A stretch of DNA of 6,271 nucleotides from an uncultured delta proteobacterium (GTDB lineage: Bacteria > Myxococcota_A > Polyangia > Polyangiales > Ga0077539). Made by a program: the position numbers and the translations under genes. Every line of letters starts with the position of its first letter. The stretch's first letter is position 1. The notes under the pieces were generated by a model that had not been told where the DNA came from, searched no databases, and saw only the letters and a program-made list of their open reading frames with translations. This document shows positions 1 to 5,813 of the stretch, piece after piece. The stretch covers positions 1 through 6,271 of the forward strand of contig CAIOSS010000471.1 of NCBI GenBank assembly GCA_903860995.1. Direction: 5' to 3'.

Positions 1-1
1 C

Positions 2-970
2 CGCCCGGCGCCTGCGCCCCGCCCTGCGCCCGTCGCCGATGCCCGCGCCGCCCGGCCCGTGGGGCCCGGTCGCCTCGCCCTCGCGGCGGCGCAGAGCGCG
101 GTCGACGAGGTCATCCTGCCCCGCATCGAGGTGCGCGCCCGCCGCGGCGCCCCTGCGGTCGCCGACTCGTCCGTCCGCGGCGCCCGCAACGCCCGGCTGT
201 GCCTGCGCCCGGTGGTCACCGTGCGCCGCGTGCGCAACAGCGAGATGCCCACCTGGACGGGGCCGCTCACCGACTGCACCGGGCGCCCCACCATCGCCGC
301 GCTCGCCGCCGTGTCGCTGCTCGCCCAGCCCGGTCGCTTCACGGACTTCGACGTCGACGCCGCCGTCGCGCAGCTCCGCCGCGTTGCGCCCGCCGCGGGG
401 CTCAGCCTCGCCGACGAGACGGCGCCCCGCGCCCGCGCCCGCCTCCGCGCCCGGTCGTCGGCGCCCGCCGTCGAGCGCGACCGGCTCACGCACGACCCGC
501 TCATCATGCTCACCCGCAACGCGCGCGTGCTGCACCCGCGGGTCATCCAGCTGATGCAGGGGCTCTTCGATCGATTCCCGGGCAGGGTCGCGGAGATCGT
601 CTCGGGGTACCGGCCGGGGGAGGGGCGCAGCCGGCACGCCCACGCCCGCGCGCTCGACCTGCGCCTGCGGGGGGTGCGCCACGAGGACGTGCGGGACTAC
701 GCGCGCACGCTCCCCGACGCCGGGGTCGGGTACTACCCCAACAGTGTGTTCGTGCACCTCGACACCCGCGACGCGCAGGAGGGAGGGGCCTTCTGGACGG
801 ACTTCTCCGGCCCCGGCGAGGCGCCGCGCTACGGGCACTGGCCGCCCACCGACCAGGACGTGCGCTCCGAGGTCGAGTGGATGGTCAACGACCGGGACGC
901 AGACCTCACCACCGCCCGCGAGCGCGAATGGTCGCCCGAGGTGGTGCACCTGCCCACCCCCGCTCCCTGA
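2..970 (+). CDS. DUF882 / peptidase M15-like secreted protein, 5' partial
   Basis: The frame is open from the window edge with no upstream stop, so the true start is probably outside. The only nearby internal start is a GTG at 59, which lacks a ribosome binding site and follows a Pro/Ala-rich stretch typical of a linker. Numbering from that GTG, the C-terminal half carries the DUF882/M15 signature: SGYRP at 182-186, an HxxxxxxD element (H193, D200) in SRHAHARALDLRLRG, and GVGYYPNSVFVHLDTR at 222-237 with the third metal ligand H233, followed by FWTDFSGPG. In the family these His/Asp/His residues bind zinc for cleavage of peptidoglycan peptides; activity here is inferred. The usual Gly in HxxGxAxD is Ala (A196). 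The N-terminal half (LCLRPVVTVRRV, TDCTGRPTI, about 47-95) has two Cys that could form a disulfide, consistent with export. Family assignment is fairly sure; substrate is not known. Confidence 0.82.
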   Translation, partial: RPAPAPRPAPVADARAARPVGPGRLALAAAQSAVDEVILPRIEVRARRGAPAVADSSVRGARNARLCLRPVVTVRRVRNSEMPTWTGPLTDCTGRPTIAALAAVSLLAQPGRFTDFDVDAAVAQLRRVAPAAGLSLADETAPRARARLRARSSAPAVERDRLTHDPLIMLTRNARVLHPRVIQLMQGLFDRFPGRVAEIVSGYRPGEGRSRHAHARALDLRLRGVRHEDVRDYARTLPDAGVGYYPNSVFVHLDTRDAQEGGAFWTDFSGPGEAPRYGHWPPTDQDVRSEVEWMVNDRDADLTTAREREWSPEVVHLPTPAP

Positions 971-988
971 GCAGATGCCCGCGGAATC

Positions 989-1022
989 CAAGGCGCACGC
1001 GGATCTTCACGCGTGAGCCTTG
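989..1022 (+). terminator. Imperfect inverted repeat after the DUF882 gene
   Basis: Positions 989-1001 pair with 1010-1022: twelve base pairs with one G/A mismatch (995/1016) around an 8-nt loop. It begins 18 nt after the stop codon of the upstream gene, which fits a terminator, but no T-run follows. Its right arm ends in the TTG of the candidate -35 box of the 6S RNA promoter, so it could instead be an operator. The two readings cannot be separated by sequence alone. Confidence 0.45.
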
Positions 1023-1048
1023 AACAATGCCGCCGGGAGGGTCATGGT
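1020..1048 (+). promoter_or_regulatory. Candidate sigma-70-type promoter of the 6S RNA
   Basis: A TTGAAC hexamer at 1020-1025 and a CATGGT hexamer at 1043-1048 are separated by 17 nt. The -10 box is weak (3 of 6) but keeps the conserved A at position 2 and the final T. A start about 7 nt downstream falls at 1055, exactly where the hand-drawn closing stem of the 6S RNA begins. That agreement is the main support. Confidence 0.45.
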
Positions 1049-1054
1049 GCGTGC

Positions 1055-1241
1055 GTCCCTCTGCCGGACAGGTGCTGGATGCGTATAGAATCCCGCTTTA
1101 TCTACACGAATCCGGGGGTCAACCTCGCGGTGGTGTGCAGGCCCGGATCTTTCACCGGGAAGCCTTAAATCGCGATACCCGACTCCCACCTTGGCGTGTC
1201 CAAGGGGTTCGCTACGGTCCCACGGTCCACGCGGTACGGAC
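1055..1241 (+). ncRNA. ssrS: 6S RNA
   Basis: 6S RNA mimics an open promoter and binds housekeeping RNA polymerase holoenzyme, lowering transcription when nutrients are limited. The segment GAAGCCTTAAA (1159-1169) matches the conserved core of the E. coli RNA and follows a CCCGG/CCGGG hairpin (1142-1146/1155-1159). The bubble-side hairpin is CCTTGG/CCAAGG (1189-1194/1200-1205) with a 5-nt loop. A long interrupted closing stem can be drawn: GTCC 1055-1058 with GGAC 1238-1241; CTGC 1061-1064 with GCGG 1231-1234; GGAC 1066-1069 with GTCC 1225-1228; GGAT 1077-1080 with GTCC 1217-1220; CGTA 1082-1085 with TACG 1213-1216; GAATCCC 1088-1094 with GGGGTTC 1204-1210. Internal stem GGTGG 1129-1133 can pair with CCACC 1186-1190. 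The total of 187 nt is close to the usual 180-200. The ends are inferred from pairing. Confidence 0.9.
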
Positions 1242-1247
1242 ACCTTC

Positions 1248-1282
1248 GAAGGGCGATGATCCTAGCAAGATCATCGCCTTTC
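1248..1282 (+). terminator. Terminator-like hairpin after the 6S RNA
   Basis: Positions 1248-1261 pair with 1269-1282 over 14 uninterrupted base pairs (one G-T) around a 7-nt loop, the strongest perfect stem in the window. It starts 7 nt after the end of the 6S closing stem. The T-run is only three T inside CCTTTCCC, so termination efficiency is uncertain, but position and strength fit an end point for the 6S transcript. A processing or attenuation hairpin ahead of the next gene is the alternative. Confidence 0.6.
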
Positions 1283-1320
1283 CCTATTGGGTCCGACGTA
1301 TGACGCGGCGCGACCACCAC

Positions 1321-1350
1321 TTGCCAGGTTCAGTCGACATCGTGCATGGT
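1321..1350 (+). promoter_or_regulatory. Candidate promoter of the small downstream gene
   Basis: TTGCCA (1321-1326) and CATGGT (1345-1350) are 18 nt apart. The -10 hexamer is identical to the one proposed for the 6S RNA. Initiation near 1357 would give a short leader ending in the ribosome binding site of the gene that starts at 1383. Support is motif-only. Confidence 0.3.
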
Positions 1351-1382
1351 CAACTTACAAACCAACTAAAAAGGAAGATCCA

Positions 1383-1631
1383 GTGACCGCAATCTGGTCT
1401 CACCGCTTCGAAGTCGTGATGCGCCCGCTGCGCGATCTCGGGGCGGCGCCGACGACGGTGTACCTTGAGACACGCACCGCCGCGCAGGCCACCCGCGACG
1501 CCGTCACCCAGTATCCCGAGATGAAGGTCCTGTCGGTCGCCCGCGCCTCCGCGACCGTCACCGCGGTGCGGCCCTTGGAGCAGCACCACAACGTGGTGGT
1601 CCCGCTGGCCCGCGTGGCCGGCCGGCGCTGA
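1383..1631 (+). CDS. Small hypothetical protein (82 aa)
   Basis: Not recognised. A GTG start is chosen because an A-rich leader with AAGGAAG at 1371-1377 ends 5 nt upstream; an in-frame ATG at 1287 lies between the terminator-like hairpin and the candidate promoter and has no such site. The protein starts MTAIWSHRFEVVMRPL, has no signal peptide or membrane segment, and reads as alternating short strands and helices: FEVVM, TVYLETRT, a helix AAQATRDAVTQYP, MKVLSVARAS, ATVTAVRPL, then a basic tail ending GRR. A compact alpha/beta fold is likely, with no cysteines and no catalytic motif visible. It is the first gene after the 6S RNA but probably has its own promoter. The strong ribosome binding site suggests that it is well translated. 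A structural or DNA/RNA-binding role would be a guess. Confidence 0.75.
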   Translation: MTAIWSHRFEVVMRPLRDLGAAPTTVYLETRTAAQATRDAVTQYPEMKVLSVARASATVTAVRPLEQHHNVVVPLARVAGRR

Positions 1632-1934
1632 TCACGCCTCGACCCGCACCTGCACCAGCTGCCCCGCCTCGCTCACACCATACAAGGTAAACCGCACCGC
1701 CCCCGGCATCCCCGGGACGGTGAGCTCCACCCGCACCGCCGCGGCCTCGACGGCCACCACCGCGTAGCGCACCGCGCCGTCCGCGTCGGTGAACATCGCC
1801 ACTACCGCGTCGACCCCGCGGTGCTCGGTGCCGTCGCCCTGCACGAACACCACGTCGGCGTGCAGCGCCTCGGCCACCGCCCGCGCGTCGCCCTCGACGA
1901 GCACCCGAAGCAGCGCCGCGGCCTCTTCGCTCAC
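1632..1934 (-). CDS. NTF2/SnoaL-like small protein (100 aa)
   Basis: The start is a GTG preceded by GGAGGG about 6 nt upstream, and the GTGA overlaps the stop of the lipoprotein gene upstream, indicating translational coupling. An ATG at 1961 in the same frame is less likely because it would overlap by 31 nt and lacks this site. The N-terminal part has the pattern of small NTF2-like proteins: a helix (EEAAALLRVLVEGDARAVAEAL), then HADVVFVQGDGTEHRGVDAVVAMF, in which a strand is followed by the RG-hairpin and a helix, then strands RYAVVAVEAA, VRVELTV, VRFTLYGV and LVQVRVEA. The family includes enzymes and ligand-binding proteins; no catalytic set is evident here. There is no signal peptide, so it is probably cytoplasmic although the partner gene is exported. 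The family call is by pattern only. Confidence 0.72.
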   Translation of the reverse strand: MSEEAAALLRVLVEGDARAVAEALHADVVFVQGDGTEHRGVDAVVAMFTDADGAVRYAVVAVEAAAVRVELTVPGMPGAVRFTLYGVSEAGQLVQVRVEA

Positions 1935-2671
1935 GGCACCCTCCACGCTTCGAGCGTCCATAGCCCGGTGCCCGACTCGCGCTCGTCGACGCCGTAGGTG
2001 CCTCGGAAGCCCAGCGCGTCGGGGAGCAGCCGCCCGCGGCCGGTCGCCACCGCGTCGCGCGGGGACACCTCGCGCCAGCGGATGGCCAGACCACCACCGG
2101 GCAGCGCGTCGCCGTCGAAGGTGCCCTCCCGCTCCTGGTAGCGATAGGTCGCGCGCCACCGCCGCTCGCCCAGCGGCGTGAGCAGCGTCTCGACCGCGAC
2201 GCCCGTCGGCAGGCCCGTCCATCGACCCAGCCAGAGCCCCGCGCGCAGCTCGGTGGTCGGCCGCCCCGCGCGTCGCAGCTCGATCGCCTCGTGGCCGGGG
2301 CCCGCCTCGCGGAGCGTGCCGTCGCGCGCGTCCAGCGAGAGCTCCACCCGGCGCTCGCGCCCCTGCTGGATGGCGATGGTGCCCTCCTCGCGCCACAGCC
2401 CCGCGTACCCGCTCGACCCGCGCACCGCGGCGAGCTCGCCGTGCCACGGCGGCAGGTCCCAGCTCCCGCGGAGCACCGCGCCGTCTTCGTGTAGCCACAC
2501 CGCGACGCGCATCCCCTCGGGCACCTCCGGCCAGCGGCCCCAGTAGAGCCCCGCCAGCGTCGGCCCCCGCGGCGGCGCGCTCTCCCTCGGCGCCTCTGCC
2601 CTGCGGCAGGCCCCCGCGAGCGTGGCGGCCAGCACCGCCCAACCGATCCGCTGTCGTCCTCGTCCGCGCAA
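1931..2671 (-). CDS. Lipoprotein with two copies of a beta-rich repeat domain
   Basis: The TTG start at 2671 gives a compact lipoprotein signal: MRGRGRQR, a hydrophobic core IGWAVLAATLAG, and a lipobox ending AGAC with Cys22. The longer GTG option at 2731 would add 20 residues and run 7 bp into the divergent gene; neither start has a convincing ribosome binding site. After a Pro-rich linker (23-38) the mature part contains two related halves. Repeat 1 (about 39-135) opens LAGLYWGRWPEVPEGMRVAV; repeat 2 (about 142-246) opens LRAGLWLGRWTGLPTGVAVE. Both share GL-x-x-GRW-x-x-(L/V)P-x-G and then alternate Trp/Tyr-rich strands with turns, ending AIELRR and TLEAWRV. This suggests two beta-sandwich or lipocalin-like domains attached to a membrane. 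I do not recognise the family or ligand. The gene is translationally coupled to the NTF2-like gene downstream. Confidence 0.78.
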   Translation of the reverse strand: MRGRGRQRIGWAVLAATLAGACRRAEAPRESAPPRGPTLAGLYWGRWPEVPEGMRVAVWLHEDGAVLRGSWDLPPWHGELAAVRGSSGYAGLWREEGTIAIQQGRERRVELSLDARDGTLREAGPGHEAIELRRAGRPTTELRAGLWLGRWTGLPTGVAVETLLTPLGERRWRATYRYQEREGTFDGDALPGGGLAIRWREVSPRDAVATGRGRLLPDALGFRGTYGVDERESGTGLWTLEAWRVP

Positions 2672-2724
2672 CGCGCCGCACCATGCCGCAAGACCCCACC
2701 GATTGACTATCCTCCGCGCACCGG
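2672..2724. promoter_or_regulatory. Divergent intergenic region, candidate start signals
   Basis: These 53 bp separate the lipoprotein start from the presenilin-like gene. On the plus strand TATCCT at 2708-2713 would put a transcription start near 2720, leaving only a few untranslated bases before ATG 2725; no ribosome binding site is present, so a leaderless transcript is possible. On the minus strand GATAGT (2711-2706) could serve the lipoprotein gene. Both boxes lie on the same few bases. The evidence is weak motif matching only. Confidence 0.25.
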
Positions 2725-3510
2725 ATGGCACTCCCCCCGCTCGCCCTCGCCGTCGCCCGACCCACCCTCGCCGCGCTGCTCCCGCTCGGCCTCCTCGCCG
2801 CCGTCGCCCCGTGGCTGCCGCTGGGCCCGATCGCCGCCACCCTCCTGGCGCTCGGAGTCGTGGCCCTCGCCCTCGTGGGGGGCGTCGCGCTCGCTCCGTC
2901 CGCGGCCCTCCCGGCGCGCGTCGCGCTGCCCGCCGCGCTCGCCGGCGTCGCCCTCGTCGCCCTCGCCCTGCGCCTCCCGCCGGTCGCCTCCGGGCTCGCC
3001 GGGGCGCTCGGGCTGCTCACCGTCGCGGTCCTCGTCGGCGGGGCCATCGGGGCGCGGATGGAGTCCCCCGGCCACCTCGCCGCCGTGGCCCTCGTCTCCG
3101 CCGCGGTCGACCTCTGGAGCGTCACCTCCCCCTCGGGCCCCACCCACCGCATCGTGCAGTCGCCCGCCCTCCTGCGGGTGCTCACCCTGAGCGTGGCGAT
3201 CCCGCCACACCGGGAGCCGCGGCCCGCCATCGGCTTCGGCGACGCCGTGTTCGTGGCGCTCTACCTCGCCGCCGCGGCGCGCTTCTCCCTACCCCGCGCC
3301 CGCATGGGCGCCGCCCTCTGGCTGGGCATCGTCGGCGCCGGGGGCCTCGCGATCGCCCTGGAGCGCGCCGTGCCCGCCCTCCCCACCATCGGGCTGATGG
3401 TACTGGCGACCCAGCCCCTGGCGCGCGATGTTCCGCCTGCTGATCGGCGGGCGACTGCGCTCGCCGTGGGGTTGCTGGCCGCGTCGGTGGCCCGCGCCCT
3501 CACGCGCTGA
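2725..3510 (+). CDS. Presenilin-like GxGD intramembrane aspartyl protease, putative
   Basis: A 261-residue, mostly hydrophobic protein with about nine predicted membrane segments (roughly 8-30, 34-56, 67-85, 88-110, 116-132, 169-187, 194-212, 216-231, 242-258). Three presenilin signatures occur in order. First, VDLWSVTSPSGP (128-139) places D129 in DLxxVxxPxGP, which lines up without gaps with the human presenilin-1 YDLVAVLCPKGP segment as I recall it; Tyr is replaced by Val. Second, AIGFGDAVF (168-176) supplies GxGD with D173. Third, AVPALPTIGLM (215-225) supplies the PALP motif that shapes the active site. The loop between the two Asp segments is short, as in archaeal homologues, with no presenilin-1-like insertion. 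Family knowledge predicts intramembrane cleavage of transmembrane substrates; activity is inferred. ATG 2725 is the first start after an in-frame stop at 2704. An MMPL transporter gene follows by 21 bp. Confidence 0.82.
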   Translation: MALPPLALAVARPTLAALLPLGLLAAVAPWLPLGPIAATLLALGVVALALVGGVALAPSAALPARVALPAALAGVALVALALRLPPVASGLAGALGLLTVAVLVGGAIGARMESPGHLAAVALVSAAVDLWSVTSPSGPTHRIVQSPALLRVLTLSVAIPPHREPRPAIGFGDAVFVALYLAAAARFSLPRARMGAALWLGIVGAGGLAIALERAVPALPTIGLMVLATQPLARDVPPADRRATALAVGLLAASVARALTR

Positions 3511-3520
3511 CCGGTAAGAC

Positions 3521-3525
3521 GGGAG
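3521..3525 (+). promoter_or_regulatory. Ribosome binding site of the MMPL gene
   Basis: GGGAG lies 6 nt before ATG 3532, inside the 21-bp gap after the presenilin-like stop codon. It fixes the MMPL start and supports separate translation from a shared transcript. Confidence 0.65.
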
Positions 3526-3531
3526 TCACGG

Positions 3532-5757
3532 ATGTTCGCTGCCTGGGGTCGATGGGTCTTCGCGCACCGCCGCGCCGTGCTCGCGGTGAGCGCCGCCTTC
3601 CTGCTGGCCTCGCTGGCCTCGCTGCTCGTCGGGGGGCGGCTCACCTCGGGGCGCATCCACGGCATCGAGGCCGACACCGCCGCCGAGCTCATCGACCGCG
3701 AGCTCCCGCAGGCGGGCGCCTCGGGCCTCACCGTCGTCCTGAGCCACGCCGACTGGACCACCGACGACCCGCGCTTCCAGGAGGCCGCCCTGCGCGCGCT
3801 CGCCCCCCTGCGCCGCGACCCGTCCGTGCTCCGCGTGCGCTCGCCCTTCGACGAGGACGTCTCCGCCGTCGAGGCCTCCACGATGCAGTCCCTCGACACG
3901 CACCACGCCATCGCCACGGTCGCCCTGCGCCACGCCGCGACCGTCGACACCCGCGGCTACCCCGCCCTCCGGCGGCGCATCGTGGGGGGGCCGCTCACGG
4001 TCACCGTCACCGGCCTCGGGGCCTTCCGCGCCGACCTCGACGCCGTGCTCGAGGGCGACCTGCGGCGCGCCGAGCTTCTCTCCGCGCCGCTCTCCCTCGT
4101 GGTGCTGCTCGCGGTGTTCGGGTCGGTGGTCGCGGCGCTGCTCCCGGCGGGCATCGGCGGGCTCGCGGTGGCGGCGGGCATCGCGGCGATCATGCTGATC
4201 TCGTGGCGCGTGGAGGTCGCGCAGTACGCGATCAACATCGTCTCGCTGGTCGGCCTCGGCGTGGCCATCGACTACTCGCTCTTCATGGTCAACCGCTTCC
4301 GGGAGGAGCTCGCCGCGGGGCTCACCGTGGAGGACGCCGTCTCCCGCACCGTCGCCACCGCCGGGCGCGCGGTGGCCTTCTCGGGCCTCGCGGTGGTCAT
4401 CGGGCTCTCGGGGCTGTTCTTCTTCCGCGGCTCGTACCTCGTCTCCCTCGGCCTCGGCGGCACCCTGGTGGTGACCTTCGCGGCCCTCTACGCGCTCACC
4501 TTCCTGCCCGCCCTGCTCTCGGTGCTGGGGCCCAACGTCAACCGCTGGCGCATCGGCGGCGGGGCGAAGACCCACAGCGGCGGGTTCTGGCACCGCCTCG
4601 CGACCTGGGTGATGCGCCGCCCGCTGCTGGTGCTGCTCCCCACGCTGGCCCTGCTGCTCGTGCTCGGGCGCCCCTTCCTCGACATGAAGGTCGCCATCCC
4701 GGACATGGGCGTGCTGCCCGCGAGCACCGAGACCCGCCGGGGACACGCGCTCCTCGTGGAGCACTTCGCCGAGCGCGCGGCGACGCGGGTGGTGATGGTC
4801 GTGCGCTTCCCCGGCGGGCCCCTCCAGCGCCGCGACCGGGTGCTCGCGCTGCGGGCGCTCAGCGCCCGGGTGGCGGCGATCCCCGGCGTCGACCGTGTGG
4901 AGAGCGTCGTCGACCTCGACCCGACGCTGGAGCCCGACGGCCTCGCCGACGTGCTGATGGACCCCGGGCAGCACACCGAGGGGCACCAGCTCTTCGTGCG
5001 CGACACCGTCGGGCCCAACGCCGTGGTGCTCTCGGCCCTCACCGAGGCCGCGCCCGCCTCGGAGACGGCGCGCTCCATCGTGCGCGCGGTGCGGTCGCAG
5101 CGGCGCGTGGCCGACGGCGAGCTCGTCGTGACGGGCCAGAGCGCCATGGACCTCGACACCGCGGCCTACCTCCGCGCCCGGGTGGGCCCGGCGCTGGGCT
5201 TCGTCGTCGTGATGACCATGCTGGTGCTGCTCGCGCTGCTCGGGAGCGTGGCGCTGCCCATCAAGGCCGTGCTGATGAACCTCCTTTCCATCACCGGGTC
5301 CTTCGGCGCGCTCATCTGGATCTTCCAGCAGGGCCACCTCGCGAGCGTGCTGAGGTTCACGCCCGGCCCCGTCGACCCGTCGCTGCCCATCCTGATGTTC
5401 TGCGCCACCTTCGGTCTCTCGATGGACTACGAGGTGCTCATGCTCACCCGGATGCAGGAGGAGTACGCCCGGCACGGGGACAACACCCGCGCCGTGGCCG
5501 AGGGCCTCGAGCGCTCCGGGCGCCTCGTCACCAGCGCGGCGGCCATCATGGTGGCGGTCTTCGCCGCCTTCGCCATGGCCGACGTCATCCTGCTGAAGGC
5601 CATGGGCGTGGGCATGGCCCTCGCGGTGGCCCTCGACGCGACGATCGTGCGCATCCTCGTGGTGCCCGCCACCATGCGCCTCCTCGGCGACTGGAATTGG
5701 TGGGCCCCCGCGTTCATCCACCGCGTGCAGCGCCGGCTCAACCAGGGCGGGCACTGA
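3532..5757 (+). CDS. MMPL/RND-superfamily transporter
   Basis: A 741-residue inner-membrane exporter with the duplicated layout of the MMPL family: one N-terminal TM (about 15-34), a periplasmic domain (35-182), five TMs (183-333), a seventh TM (363-381), a second periplasmic domain (382-551), and five TMs (552-713). TM4 of each half carries the expected Asp-Tyr proton-relay pair: GLGVAIDYSLFMVNRFREE (D247/Y248) and FGLSMDYEVLMLTRMQEE (D632/Y633), as in mycobacterial MmpL proteins. The family uses the proton gradient to move lipids and other hydrophobic molecules across the inner membrane; the cargo here is not predictable. Length is normal for a two-MMPL-domain protein and no key residue is missing. 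It follows the presenilin-like gene by 21 bp, probably in one transcript, and a GC-rich hairpin comes after it. No periplasmic adaptor or outer-membrane gene is in the window. Confidence 0.95.
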   Translation: MFAAWGRWVFAHRRAVLAVSAAFLLASLASLLVGGRLTSGRIHGIEADTAAELIDRELPQAGASGLTVVLSHADWTTDDPRFQEAALRALAPLRRDPSVLRVRSPFDEDVSAVEASTMQSLDTHHAIATVALRHAATVDTRGYPALRRRIVGGPLTVTVTGLGAFRADLDAVLEGDLRRAELLSAPLSLVVLLAVFGSVVAALLPAGIGGLAVAAGIAAIMLISWRVEVAQYAINIVSLVGLGVAIDYSLFMVNRFREELAAGLTVEDAVSRTVATAGRAVAFSGLAVVIGLSGLFFFRGSYLVSLGLGGTLVVTFAALYALTFLPALLSVLGPNVNRWRIGGGAKTHSGGFWHRLATWVMRRPLLVLLPTLALLLVLGRPFLDMKVAIPDMGVLPASTETRRGHALLVEHFAERAATRVVMVVRFPGGPLQRRDRVLALRALSARVAAIPGVDRVESVVDLDPTLEPDGLADVLMDPGQHTEGHQLFVRDTVGPNAVVLSALTEAAPASETARSIVRAVRSQRRVADGELVVTGQSAMDLDTAAYLRARVGPALGFVVVMTMLVLLALLGSVALPIKAVLMNLLSITGSFGALIWIFQQGHLASVLRFTPGPVDPSLPILMFCATFGLSMDYEVLMLTRMQEEYARHGDNTRAVAEGLERSGRLVTSAAAIMVAVFAAFAMADVILLKAMGVGMALAVALDATIVRILVVPATMRLLGDWNWWAPAFIHRVQRRLNQGGH

Positions 5758-5765
5758 GGGCAACA

Positions 5766-5798
5766 CCCCGGGGCGCGCGTTGCTCGACGCCCGCGGGG
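5766..5798 (+). terminator. GC-rich hairpin after the MMPL gene
   Basis: CCCCG 5766-5770 pairs with CGGGG 5794-5798 and GGGCG 5771-5775 with CGCCC 5788-5792, giving ten G-C pairs with one bulged G (5793) and a 12-nt loop. It starts 8 nt after the stop codon. No T-run follows, so it may be a weak or Rho-assisted terminator, or a 3'-end-stabilising stem. Confidence 0.5.
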
Positions 5799-5813
5799 GG
5801 TTCCGGTAGCTCT

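Noticed and set aside
39..1023. Other plus-strand frames overlapping the DUF882 gene
   Set aside because: They encode Arg/Pro/Ala repeats without motifs, while the frame ending at 970 contains the metal-site signature.
1084..1091. TATAGAAT as a -10 promoter box
   Set aside because: It looks like a -10 box but lies inside the 6S closing stem (GAATCCC pairs with GGGGTTC), so the transcript must start upstream.
1027..1386. Plus-strand frame of 119 codons across the 6S RNA
   Set aside because: It overlaps the structured RNA and its hairpin, has no homology-like pattern, and is explained by the non-coding features.
2703..2708. TTGACT as a -35 box for the presenilin-like gene
   Set aside because: A -10 box at the proper distance would fall inside the coding start (about 2726), so the match is probably chance.
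1935..3230. Upstream extension of the NTF2-like frame on the minus strand
   Set aside because: The extension is low-complexity Arg/Ala/Gly sequence running antisense to the presenilin-like gene and over the lipoprotein gene. The GTG at 1934 with its ribosome binding site explains the real start.
2725..3510. Prepilin peptidase (A24) as an alternative family for the GxGD motif
   Set aside because: A24 enzymes have a GxGD motif too, but not the DLxxVxxPxGP block nor a downstream PALP motif. The three together point to the presenilin/SPP family.
3526..5766. Very long minus-strand open frame (746 codons) opposite the MMPL gene
   Set aside because: Its product is rich in His, Arg, Glu and Gly with no domain, and it mirrors the MMPL gene exactly. 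It is a GC-bias shadow.
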